Of a stretch of 64,000 bases of DNA, positions 26,378 to 34,815 are shown piece by piece. Positions within the stretch are counted from its first letter, which is position 1. Every line of letters begins with the position of its first letter. This DNA is from Filifactor villosus (GTDB taxonomy: Bacteria > Bacillota > Clostridia > Peptostreptococcales > Filifactoraceae). The position numbers and the translations under genes are program-made. The notes below the pieces were generated by a model. That model saw only the letters and a program-made list of their open reading frames with translations. It was not told where the DNA came from and ran no database searches. The stretch is taken from contig NZ_JBHSHL010000033.1 in assembly GCF_042652965.1 (NCBI RefSeq), forward strand, positions 72,575-136,574, given 5' to 3'.

Positions 26378-28171
26378 TTAGTATCGGATGCTTGTGGGAT
26401 AAAGATTTTCGACATCCTTGGAGATCAGGATACTCTTATTTCCGTCATAGAGGTAGAGCTTGTAATTCGTTCTTCCATCTCCTTTTTTCTTGCTCTGTTC
26501 GACAAGGTAGATCGGCCTTCCGTTCTTTATAAAGTGAGCTTCGGCGACATCTTTGGCAACGGTTCGAGCCTTCTTATCTCTATAGAGTTTCAGAGTCGAT
26601 TTGCTTCCCTTTTCATTCGTGAAGTAGAGTAGAGATTGTGTGGCATTGTCATAGATGTGACCGGAAGAGCCGACATGGGAAACGCGATCGATACTCTTTC
26701 CATTCAGTACCACGTCCTTGGTTTTGCTGTTGTTGAGCTTGAAGTAAAGCTCGGCTTCTCCGCTCTCTTTAGGAAAGCGTAAGGATCCGGAATTGCCCAG
26801 AACCATCGGACTGTCGGACAGGACCTTCGAGGCGATGAGCTTGGGCTCGCTGATCCCTTCTTCCTTGACAGTTAAGAGATAGAGGTCGGCAAGGCGTCTT
26901 TGGGAGTCGAAATTTCGTAAGGACCACAGCTTTGTTCCATCGGAACTTAGGAAGGTACTTCCTTCTTGTATGTCCTTTGCCTTAAGCGGAAGCTCTCTTA
27001 CCTTGTCCCTGTTTGCAACAACGAATCCAAACTCACCCTCGATACGCTCCGCCTTGTTGTGGAAGTCGTCGAGGTCCTTGATTTGGGAAAGAGGGATCTT
27101 CTTGATCTTATCCAAGTCGATCTCTTCAAAAATGATCTCCTCAAAAATGATCTCCTCCTTATCTTCAGCTATATAGAAGGAGGTATAGATTTCGGGCATA
27201 ATGCCGGATTGCCACCAGAAGTAACGGTCACTGACCTTTGTGGCAGTTGTTCCGTCAAAGTACCATAGGGAGTGGACCGTCCACCATCGGAGAATTTCCT
27301 CGGGAGCGTTGCCGTATGAAAAGATGTCCTTTTTTGCTCCTTCTGCAGGCACATCGACATCAATGATGTCTTTGAAGGACAGATCTTTGGATTTTGAAAG
27401 AAAGTAACCTCTTCCCGAGTCAAAGATCTTCAAGATAAAGGCATTATCGGAGATTTTCTCCTCCCTGCCCTTCTTGTTGCTGTATAAGGTTTCTGCTTTG
27501 GAGTAGAGAAAGTCGGTCGCATCTTCATTGAAATAATGGATGTGGTCAACGTCTTGTGCGACCTTTTCCGCTTTTTTTCCTCGAGATTTGGCGTAGAGGG
27601 CATCCTTTTGTATGAAGATCAGGGATGCTCCTTCTTTGGAAAACTCATAGTGTCGGACATTCTCGCCGAGGGCGTTTCCTTGTTTGGAATCAAAGTCCCA
27701 TAAAAATAGTGAGTGAGCCTCTCCCTTGGTGTAGAGGAGATGTTTTCCGTCCTTGCTCACGATGTAGTCGTTGACCTTATCGTCGATCAGGAGGGCAGTC
27801 TCCTTTTTGTTCAGAGACTTATAATAGAGGGCATTGTCATGGGAAGAATTCAAGTCTTCGAAGAAAACGGCGGCCTGTTTTCCGGGAACAAGGACCACGT
27901 CGTTTCCCGGACGTTCGGAAGCGTTTTTTTCAGGGAGTTGTTTCTCTCCGGAGGTCAAGGGTGTTTCCTTGAGGTTCTTCGGGTCCTTCGTATTGACATA
28001 GTAGATCTTTCCGTTTTTGTTGTAGAAGGCGTAATCGGAATTTTGATCCTCCGGTTTCGTGCAGAAGCCTTGGGCAGGTATAGAGGTTAAAACAAGAAGC
28101 ATCGCAAGGAGGCGATAACCTCTTTTGACAAGAGAAGGAAGATTCTTCCCGCAGTGTTTGAATGTACACAT
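26378..28171 (-). CDS. Large exported protein of unknown function, repeat-rich
   Basis: The 597-residue protein has a signal peptide-like segment (GYRLLAMLLVLTSIPAQGFC) after a basic N-terminus. The rest is soluble with repeated units such as YAFYNKNGKIYYVN, DKVNDYIVSKDGKHLLYTKG and LSSDGTKLWSLR. These suggest beta-propeller blades like TolB or DUF5050 proteins. An acidic tandem EEIIFEEIIFEEI lies near 360. The longer frame starts at 28204, but ATG 28171 has GGAAAGGAG 8 bases upstream. It diverges from the exported protein at 28753. Function is unknown. Confidence 0.75.
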   Translation of the reverse strand: MCTFKHCGKNLPSLVKRGYRLLAMLLVLTSIPAQGFCTKPEDQNSDYAFYNKNGKIYYVNTKDPKNLKETPLTSGEKQLPEKNASERPGNDVVLVPGKQAAVFFEDLNSSHDNALYYKSLNKKETALLIDDKVNDYIVSKDGKHLLYTKGEAHSLFLWDFDSKQGNALGENVRHYEFSKEGASLIFIQKDALYAKSRGKKAEKVAQDVDHIHYFNEDATDFLYSKAETLYSNKKGREEKISDNAFILKIFDSGRGYFLSKSKDLSFKDIIDVDVPAEGAKKDIFSYGNAPEEILRWWTVHSLWYFDGTTATKVSDRYFWWQSGIMPEIYTSFYIAEDKEEIIFEEIIFEEIDLDKIKKIPLSQIKDLDDFHNKAERIEGEFGFVVANRDKVRELPLKAKDIQEGSTFLSSDGTKLWSLRNFDSQRRLADLYLLTVKEEGISEPKLIASKVLSDSPMVLGNSGSLRFPKESGEAELYFKLNNSKTKDVVLNGKSIDRVSHVGSSGHIYDNATQSLLYFTNEKGSKSTLKLYRDKKARTVAKDVAEAHFIKNGRPIYLVEQSKKKGDGRTNYKLYLYDGNKSILISKDVENLYPTSIRY

Positions 28172-28369
28172 AAGTTTCTCCTTTCCGAGCGTTTGAAACG
28201 CCAAAACATTTGAAATATAAAAGATACCATATAGTTAAAACAAGGGTGATACAGAGTCCGCACAAAAGACGAGACGCTTGTATTCAAAGAGGTCCTTACA
28301 GAAAACAGGACTGTGTTTGGTGCAGATTATAGAGAAAAACAAGTATTTCGTCAAGGACTTACTCTGTTT

Positions 28370-28419
28370 TGTCAATAAACTGTAATCAAATGATAAAAAA
28401 GGAATGACTTGAGTATAAT
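28370..28419 (+). promoter_or_regulatory. Promoter with one-mismatch WalR-like box
   Basis: TGTCAA-TAAAC-TGTAAT (28370-28386) differs from TGTWAH-N5-TGTWAH at one position. TATAAT follows at 28414-28419. GATAAA at 28392-28397 could serve as the -35, 16 bases before the -10. Transcription would run into the segment at 28425-28618. Confidence 0.5.
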
Positions 28420-28424
28420 GGAGT

Positions 28425-28618
28425 TATTTCTTAGGGCTTTGGAGAAAGAGGTGTATTCATTTCTCCCCGACCTGCAATTAAACGTTGTGGAGGAGGTGTA
28501 TTTTGTTGAGGTTCAAACGATGAGGACAATAGCGTATAATTCCAAAAATTAGAATAACCTGCGTTCTTTCGGGGGGAATATATTTTCGAAAGGGATCGTT
28601 TCACGATTTTTGTATTTC
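28425..28618 (+). ncRNA. Candidate small RNA or structured leader
   Basis: It starts just after a TATAAT and has no ORF. A 7-bp perfect hairpin GGAGAAA/TTTCTCC lies at 28440-28466. ATCGT/ACGAT followed by TTTTTG (near 28604-28618) could terminate it. The roughly 190-base size is like 6S RNA, but I could not match 6S or any known riboswitch. It may be only the leader of the exported protein gene. Confidence 0.3.
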
Positions 28619-28672
28619 ATAAAACGGGGGAGAGATTATTTTGTGTCTTTGTACGGTGTTTCTCAAGTTATA

Positions 28673-28700
28673 TTGAAAAAAACATAATACGTGGTATAAT
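28673..28700 (+). promoter_or_regulatory. Proximal promoter of the exported protein gene
   Basis: TTGAAA (28673-28678) and TATAAT (28695-28700) are 16 bases apart, 52 bases before the start codon. Confidence 0.7.
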
Positions 28701-28752
28701 ACATAGGAGATAAATAAGGGCGAAACAAATAGAAGGATAAAGGGATGAAACT

Positions 28753-30321
28753 ATGAATCAGTCAGTGAAACAGACAGTCAGCAATGTTTTGGTGATGATA
28801 CTCGGAGTGATCGTTGCATCGGGGATTATCATTGTAAAGCCGTGGGAGGATGCCACCATTAAGAAGAACATTCTTTCACTCGGGGTTCAGGAACAGAGGG
28901 ACGGAATCAAGGAAGCGATAGAAAAGGGATATCCACGTCTTTCTCCGATTGAAGAAAAAGATGGGAACTACGGACTGGAACTGTATAACATTATGATAGA
29001 AGAGGGTCGACTCTACTATGAGGCCAAGGTGAGTTTCCCGCAGACGAAGGAGATCGTTCTGCCTACTCTTGAAGAACAGGCACAGCAACTTGCCAAGGTC
29101 CAAGCGCAACCTTCGACTCAGGCACAGGCTCCGGCAACTCAAACCGGTGGAGGAGGGACAGGTCAAGCTCCGCCTACCGAGCAAAAACAGCCTGCAACTA
29201 CACAGGCTCCTCAACAGGAGAAGGCTCCTGCTTCGACTACGGCTCCGACACAGGAGCAGAGAGGGAGTGAGAAGAGAGAAAGGATGAAGGGGGCCGCGTT
29301 CAGAGCTTTTCTCATCGATACGGAGAATCAGGAGGAAGATCATGAACTTGACGTTTCCTACGAATCGATACCTCAAGCGGAAGGTGAGGCATTGGTCTAC
29401 AAGATCAACGGCATCATTTCCTCCGTGGATATCAAGAACCTGATCCAGGGCAAGAAGAAGCTTGTTACGGAAGTGTCCTACTTCGATACTCAGAAGGAGT
29501 TGGAGAAAAAACTTGAAGAGATTAAGGGTTCAAAGGTACCGATCAAACCGGACGAAGGAGAATGGGATCATCCGCTATACAGTTTCGGTCCTCTTTTGTT
29601 GCCGGTTGAAGCGGGGCATGTATTCCCTGCCCGCCACATCCCCGTAAACCAGGAGATTGCAACCGAATACGGTTCCATACTGGTCGACGAGCTGATCGTG
29701 GGTCCGAGCCAAATTGCAATCTCGACCAGGGATGCCTTGGAGAAGGGTTATGATTTGGCACAGTTTGAAGGAGGAAGACTGGTGGATAAGGAGGGAAACA
29801 TCTATACGCTTAAGAGAAGTTACGCTTTTGAGGGTTCACCTGAGGGTAAGATGAGGTTTTACTTCAATCCGACCGACTTCTTTGATGAGAAGACCAAGAG
29901 GGAATATACCTTCCAGTTTGAGGACATCGCACTCAACGACGGAAGACGAGATAAGATCGAATTGAGCCTCAAGGGAGAATTTCCGAAGACGTTTGAAGTC
30001 ATGGGAAAGCAGGTATCGATCGTTTCCATGGATTACGATGAAGACAATAAGCTTTTGAGCTTGAAACTCAAGTATAATCCACGGGAGATTCAGTTGGAGC
30101 CGAGCGTGAAGGGCTCATCCTTCCAAGTCTTTTCGCCTGCCGTTCTCGCAGAGGAGAAGCAGATGGATAAGGCTTCAGGTAAGGCGCTTGTGACCTCTTC
30201 GACCATCGTCCCGGGAGAGTTGAAGTGCAAATTGGAGAAGGAGGACAGTTATCTTCTTATCATCAAGCATAACGACTTTTTTGTAAGAAAGAGCGGAGAA
30301 CTTGTCATCAGCGAAAAATAA
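28753..30321 (+). CDS. Membrane-anchored exported protein, possibly DUF4179/DUF5643-like
   Basis: The 522-residue protein has an N-terminal membrane anchor (VLVMILGVIVASGIIIV, about 12-28). An extracellular domain (about 35-110, with LELYNIMIEEGRLYYEAKVS) and a Pro/Gln/Thr/Ala-rich linker (about 112-178) come next. The large C-terminal beta-rich region includes YGSILVDELIVGPSQIAIST. The layout recalls DUF4179 with DUF5643, found in proteins encoded near ECF sigma factors, but no sigma gene is nearby and the match is tentative. ATG 28753 follows AAAGGGATG. Confidence 0.7.
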   Translation: MNQSVKQTVSNVLVMILGVIVASGIIIVKPWEDATIKKNILSLGVQEQRDGIKEAIEKGYPRLSPIEEKDGNYGLELYNIMIEEGRLYYEAKVSFPQTKEIVLPTLEEQAQQLAKVQAQPSTQAQAPATQTGGGGTGQAPPTEQKQPATTQAPQQEKAPASTTAPTQEQRGSEKRERMKGAAFRAFLIDTENQEEDHELDVSYESIPQAEGEALVYKINGIISSVDIKNLIQGKKKLVTEVSYFDTQKELEKKLEEIKGSKVPIKPDEGEWDHPLYSFGPLLLPVEAGHVFPARHIPVNQEIATEYGSILVDELIVGPSQIAISTRDALEKGYDLAQFEGGRLVDKEGNIYTLKRSYAFEGSPEGKMRFYFNPTDFFDEKTKREYTFQFEDIALNDGRRDKIELSLKGEFPKTFEVMGKQVSIVSMDYDEDNKLLSLKLKYNPREIQLEPSVKGSSFQVFSPAVLAEEKQMDKASGKALVTSSTIVPGELKCKLEKEDSYLLIIKHNDFFVRKSGELVISEK

Positions 30322-30445
30322 AGAAACCGCCTGTGAAGATAATGATCAATATCGGATCGAGAGCAGTATAACAAATTATCACTGACACCATAGCCATAGT
30401 AAAAGGGGCTGTTGCATAATAGGAAAAAAACAATTGACAAATAGC

Positions 30446-30475
30446 AAAAGCACGCTGAAATCAGCGTGCTTTTTG
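30446..30475 (+). terminator. Terminator after the exported protein gene
   Basis: AAAAGCACGCTGA (30446-30458) pairs perfectly with TCAGCGTGCTTTT (30461-30473) over two bases, flanked by A and T runs. It is probably bidirectional. Confidence 0.88.
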
Positions 30476-30643
30476 TAGGATCCGTATTGGGAAAAGGCAG
30501 ATCTCGGTATTGTGGTCGTTTTGTCAAACGCGAAGATCCTGTGGAAGGAACACTTCCAAAAACATAGTATCAGTTTCGTTTTGTGCTTTCATCTACTACA
30601 GATGATGCTTCAAACTTAATACATCCCGTAAACCTGACATTTT

Positions 30644-30758
30644 ATACTATTCTTCCTTTGAGTTGTGGATATAAACAATCTGTGACCATAGAAGATAAAG
30701 AGATTTTTCGCAGGTTGAAAAAAACGGATATATCCATACTTCTATTGGAGAATAGTAT
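30644..30758. repeat. Family A interspersed repeat
   Basis: Ends are ATACTATTCTTCC and GGAGAATAGTAT. The interior (GTTGTGGATATAAACAATCTG, read as the first 20 bases, and ACGGATATATCCATACTTC) matches the copies at 41.6 and 59.3 kb. It ends 16 bases from the pepF stop at a convergent junction. A degraded module C copy (about 30571-30643) abuts its left side. Confidence 0.82.
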
Positions 30759-30774
30759 TAATCAGGTTTTAGAA

Positions 30775-32508
30775 TTAGCAGCTTGTCAATTCGATAAACT
30801 CCTCAATGCTCGCCTTAGCCATTTCGAGGGCACTGCACCAAAAGTCTTTGGTCGTAAGGTCGATGCCCATGACCTTTGCGGTGTCTTCCACCGAGCTTAC
30901 AGTCGTTGCCTTCAACATCTTCTGATAGTTTTCGACAAAGCCCTCGCTCCGTTTCTGATACAGGGAGTAGAGTCCTTTGGAGAACAGGCCTCCGAAGGCA
31001 TAGGGGAAGTTGTAGAAGCTTTCGCTCTCCGAGTAATAATGTCCCTTGTTGACCCACATATAGGGATGGAGGAAGTTTTCATCCAGACCGTCACCGTAGG
31101 CCTTCTTCTGTGCATCGAGCATGATTTTTTCCAAATCATCGGCAAAGAGGAATTCGTTCTTTCTTCTCTCAAAGACTTCACTCTCGAAGAGGTATCTCGA
31201 GTAAATGTCCACGATGATTTGAGTGAGATCTTGAAGCTGTTGCTCGATCAGATTGATTTTTTCTTCTTTGTCGGCGGACTTTATCAAGGTGTTGAGAAGG
31301 AGGTTCTCGTTGAAGGTCGAAGCGGTCTCCGCCACGGGCATGGAATACTCCCAGTTCAGCGGAAGGTGGTTTTCAATGTGCAGACCGTGGTAGGCATGGC
31401 CGAGCTCGTGAGCGGCGGTTACCAAAGAACCGATCTGACCGTCATCGTTAAGAAGGATTCGCGACTGTTTAATCATCGGAAGGTTGGCACAGAAGGCTCC
31501 TCCGACCTTTCCTTTTTTGGGGAAGACATCGATGTGTTTTTTGTCATACATATCTCGGGTCATATCGGCAAGATCTTGAGAAAATTTTGAAAACACGTCG
31601 ATCAAAAACTCCTTGGATTCTTCGACCGTAAAGCTGCGTGAACTGTTGCCCATGGGAGCGAACAGATCGTAGAAGGGCAAAGAACCTTCGTGACCCAGGA
31701 GTTTCGCCTTGTGTTTCAAATAGCTTCGGAACACCGGCAGATAGTCCTCGATGGCGGACATCAGAGCGTCGAGGGTTTTTCTCTGCATCCTCGACTGCTC
31801 CAGAGTCTGTGCCAGAGGGCTGTCGAAACCGCGAAGTTTGGAGATGTCGTTCACCTGCGATTTGATATTGTTCAAAGCGAAGGAGATAGGCTCCTTGATA
31901 TGCTTATACATAGCAAGCTCCGCCTCATAGGCGCGTTTTCGCACGGAGGAATCCTTGTCGTAGGCGAGGTTTCGGACCTGGGGCAGGGTGATGCTCTCCC
32001 CGTCCATCTCTCCCTCGACGATTGAGGTCAGATAGCTTTGGAGGGTGGACCAGGAGGAACCTGCACTGAGGTTCATCTTTGCAATGACTTCTTCCACCTC
32101 GTCGGAGAGAAGGTGACTGACTTTTTTCTTCGCTTCCTCAAAGTAAAAGTTGTAGTTTGCCAGATAGTCATCTTTTGTGATATCGGTGGAAGTGCTTCCC
32201 AGAAATTTCTGAAGTCTTGCAGAATCCGCGGAGAAGTCCGCCGATTTGGAGGAGAGAAGAGAAGAATAGTTTGCACTTTCTTTGTCTGTGGTATCCGTCG
32301 CTTCATTCAGAGAAATAAAAGAGCCCAGCTTAAAAAACAAGGTGTCGATCTCCTCCAGGAGATGGATTAATTCCTTGATTTCAGCCGAAGTATCTTGGGG
32401 CTTGCTCGTCCTTGCCTTCTCGATCAGAGCGTCAAGCCTTTTCATATCATCTTGAAATTCCCTGCTGTCATAAGAAGGGTATAGATCTTTCAATGTCCAT
32501 TCGTACAT
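30775..32508 (-). CDS. pepF: Oligoendopeptidase F
   Basis: This cytosolic zinc peptidase of family M3B hydrolyses short peptides, supplying amino acids for fermentation. The 577 residues have an N-terminal helical domain (YEWTLKDLYPSYDSREFQ). The catalytic domain has AAHELGHAYHG, the HExxH motif at about residue 365. FGGLFSKGLYSLYQ lies near the end. The frame opens at 32553, but the ATG at 32508 has AGGAGGT six bases upstream and gives the family's usual start. No signal peptide is present. Confidence 0.95.
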   Translation of the reverse strand: MYEWTLKDLYPSYDSREFQDDMKRLDALIEKARTSKPQDTSAEIKELIHLLEEIDTLFFKLGSFISLNEATDTTDKESANYSSLLSSKSADFSADSARLQKFLGSTSTDITKDDYLANYNFYFEEAKKKVSHLLSDEVEEVIAKMNLSAGSSWSTLQSYLTSIVEGEMDGESITLPQVRNLAYDKDSSVRKRAYEAELAMYKHIKEPISFALNNIKSQVNDISKLRGFDSPLAQTLEQSRMQRKTLDALMSAIEDYLPVFRSYLKHKAKLLGHEGSLPFYDLFAPMGNSSRSFTVEESKEFLIDVFSKFSQDLADMTRDMYDKKHIDVFPKKGKVGGAFCANLPMIKQSRILLNDDGQIGSLVTAAHELGHAYHGLHIENHLPLNWEYSMPVAETASTFNENLLLNTLIKSADKEEKINLIEQQLQDLTQIIVDIYSRYLFESEVFERRKNEFLFADDLEKIMLDAQKKAYGDGLDENFLHPYMWVNKGHYYSESESFYNFPYAFGGLFSKGLYSLYQKRSEGFVENYQKMLKATTVSSVEDTAKVMGIDLTTKDFWCSALEMAKASIEEFIELTSC

Positions 32509-32718
32509 ACATGTACCTCCTTGTATATAAAGTTCATCTAAAGTATACCACAAAAACGGTTTTCCTAAAAATTATATATCGGAGTTTGTAGGAAAACCGG
32601 ATCACAATAGCGACGATATATGCAAGGTATACATATTCGCAATACGTTCCATACTTGGCGGACGTAAGTGCGATTTTCTTGAGATGCCGTCATGTAGAAT
32701 ACAGTTATTCTGTGAGAC

Positions 32719-33096
32719 TTATTTTCTTCTACCGTCTTTGTCGAAGTTTTTTCTTAGGGCGAGTTCCGTCGGAAAGATTGAACCGATAAACGGGATAAAT
32801 TGAAGAAAACATATTGTGCCGCCTACCTTGCCTATGACATCATCGCTTTTTCCGATCACAAAAAGCAAGGGAAACAGGCTCAGGGGAAATATTACTAGAG
32901 ACGAGATATACCAGAGACGACCGAAGTGTTTGTGGGCAAAGTCCCAAGTCTCTTTATTCTTCATGGACATGGATGTCCTGTAGCCGAACATCATATTGAT
33001 TTCCTTTGGCGGGTTCTTACTGAAGAGTCTTCCAAATCCCAGCATTGTGAAGGGGATCAACAAGTCCATAACAAGCATAAAAATCCAAAATCCCAT
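32719..33096 (-). CDS. SdpI-like membrane protein
   Basis: The 125-residue protein has three hydrophobic segments (about 3-22, 62-82, 88-112). NMMFGYRTSMSMKNKETWDFAHKHFGRLW is given here by its key parts, FGYRT and W-FAHK-FG-LW (residues 37-62). This is the hallmark of the SdpI/YfhL fold. In B. subtilis SdpI confers immunity to the SdpC toxin, but many members have no toxin partner and none is seen here. ATG follows AAGGAGGGAG. Confidence 0.85.
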   Translation of the reverse strand: MGFWIFMLVMDLLIPFTMLGFGRLFSKNPPKEINMMFGYRTSMSMKNKETWDFAHKHFGRLWYISSLVIFPLSLFPLLFVIGKSDDVIGKVGGTICFLQFIPFIGSIFPTELALRKNFDKDGRRK

Positions 33097-33930
33097 ATTT
33101 GGCTCCCTCCTTTACAGTTCTCCGACATCGATGGAGATTTTTCCATCCAAACATTTTTGCACGAATCACGATCGTGCGATATATCTTTAAAAACAGTTAT
33201 TAGATATCCTCCTTCTAAAGTAAACGGAGATAAGATATCGATTTAAGGATTATTCAATAGAAGTGCGGTTATATACATACTCACAAGCACAATTTTTTAT
33301 TTTATCACGCACGAAATAAAAAATTGATATCAGTAGGTCGAATGGACAATAGTATTATACTGTTTTCTGAATTTTAAACGGATTGTGTCGATGACGTGCA
33401 CTTCATAAGGATCAATAGAGTTTTTTGTACTAATTAAAGCGGACTTCAATCGAACAATAATATTAAGTATAGCATAGAATTATGGATAAACTTTAAAGAA
33501 ACACCACACAGAAACAAAGCCGGATTTCTTTGTTAGTACGGATGTAAGTTAAAGATTGCCAAGGGAAAGAACTTCAAAAGAGGAAGCACAAAATTTGATT
33601 TTCTTTTCCTTGAATTCTAAATCCTCGGCTCTTATCCTTGTTTTTTGACTGTTAAAGATTTTTTTGTTGGGAGGGGGAACGATTATACGGGTCATCTTGC
33701 AACAAATGAAAAAATATGGAATAATAGAACGAGATATGTGAGGTGCAACAATAGGCAAATCAACACTTCACATACTTATAGGATGTAGATACCGTAGTAT
33801 TGTGTTGGCAGGAAAATTGTCGAAATCAAGGAATAGAAGGCTTGTAAGAATTGGTTTGTAAGGAAACGAGGAAGCGACTTCGTCCATTGCGGTATTTTTT
33901 TAAAGAGAGAGCGATAAAGGAGAGAGAGTA
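33097..33930. other. Long non-coding divergent region
   Basis: The 830 bases lie between sdpI-like and the radical SAM gene. It has a diverged family A copy (33249-33355). Inside that copy is a palindrome CAATTTTTTATTT/AAATAAAAAATTG near 33290-33326. The rest is AT-rich, with no supported ORF. AAGGAGAGAGAG before 33931 is the radical SAM ribosome site. Confidence 0.45.
33249..33355. repeat. Diverged family A repeat
   Basis: The left part (ATTATTCAATAGAAGTGCGG) and the right end (AATGGACAATAGTAT) match family A. The middle is a 13-bp A/T-rich inverted repeat not seen in other copies. The left end is degraded. Confidence 0.55.
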
Positions 33931-34797
33931 ATGGAATATTTCGGTGCAGTGTATAGACCGCCCAGCGAAGCGAGAAGCCTTATTGTTCAGGCGACGATAG
34001 GCTGTTCTCACAACAAGTGTACGTTTTGCGATATGTATAGGGAAAAGCAGTTTCGAGTGCGTAAGGTGGAGGACATTTTGCGAGACTTTGAGGAAGCGAG
34101 ACTGAGATATCCGATGGTAAGAAGGATTTTTTTGGCGGACGGGGACGCTCTGATCATGAAGACCTCGCAGTTGGTCGAGATTCTAGATTACATTCAACTC
34201 CACTTTCCCGAATGTGAGAGGGTGGCTGTCTACGCCTCCCCTTACAGTGTGAAGAGTAAGAGTTTGGAGGAGCTGAAACTTCTTCACAGCAAGGGACTGG
34301 GTATCGGTTACATCGGTTTGGAGTCCGGAAGCGACAAGGTGCTTAAAAAAATCAACAAGGGAGTGACCTCTTCTGAGATTATAGACTGTGGATTGAAGTT
34401 GAAGGAAGCGGGGATCAAGGTTTCGGTAACGGCGATCTCGGGACTTGGAGGAGTGGAAGACTGGGAAGAACACGCGATTGAAACGGCAAAGGTCCTCTCT
34501 GAGATGAACCCTCACTATATCGGACTGCTCACTTTATTTATGCGTGGAGATACTCCTCTCAAAAGAGATTATGAGGCGGGCAGATTCAAATTGCTCAGTC
34601 CGGAGCAGGTTGTGGACGAGGCGATCCTGTTTCTGAGAAACATCGATTCTCCGGGAAGCGTTCTTCGGAGCAACCATGTCTCCAACTATGTCAATCTGTA
34701 CGGAACGCTCAATCAGGACAGGGAACTGTTGATCAGGGAATTGGAAGAAGCGAGAAAAGACGAGGATTTCAGGGCGGAATATTTTAGAATGTTATAA
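33931..34797 (+). CDS. Radical SAM protein
   Basis: The 288-residue protein has an N-terminal SAM-cluster segment, QATIGCSHNKCTFCDMY, with cysteines spaced C-x4-C-x2-C. That is slightly unlike the canonical CxxxCxxC but is common in COG1032-type enzymes. A TIM-barrel-like region follows, with IFLADGDALI, GIGYIGLESGSDKVLKKINK and SVTAISGLGG. No B12 or TRAM domain is present. Its substrate is unknown. The gene lies 18 bases before tex and is likely cotranscribed with it. Confidence 0.88.
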   Translation: MEYFGAVYRPPSEARSLIVQATIGCSHNKCTFCDMYREKQFRVRKVEDILRDFEEARLRYPMVRRIFLADGDALIMKTSQLVEILDYIQLHFPECERVAVYASPYSVKSKSLEELKLLHSKGLGIGYIGLESGSDKVLKKINKGVTSSEIIDCGLKLKEAGIKVSVTAISGLGGVEDWEEHAIETAKVLSEMNPHYIGLLTLFMRGDTPLKRDYEAGRFKLLSPEQVVDEAILFLRNIDSPGSVLRSNHVSNYVNLYGTLNQDRELLIRELEEARKDEDFRAEYFRML

Positions 34798-34815
34798 TGA
34801 ATTGAGGAAGGTAAG

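Larger units (their letters stand above)
28172..28752. other. Divergent intergenic region between two exported-protein genes
   Basis: It holds a WalR-like box and TATAAT (28370-28419), a roughly 190-base possibly transcribed structured segment (28425-28618) and a second promoter (28673-28700). No ORF is supported. The minus-strand promoter of the gene ending at 28171 should lie around 28205-28260 but is not distinct. Confidence 0.5.

Noticed and set aside
28753..30321. Anti-sigma factor of the RsgI/DUF4179 type
   Set aside because: The similarity is only in layout, and no sigma factor gene is adjacent, so it was kept as a tentative family note.
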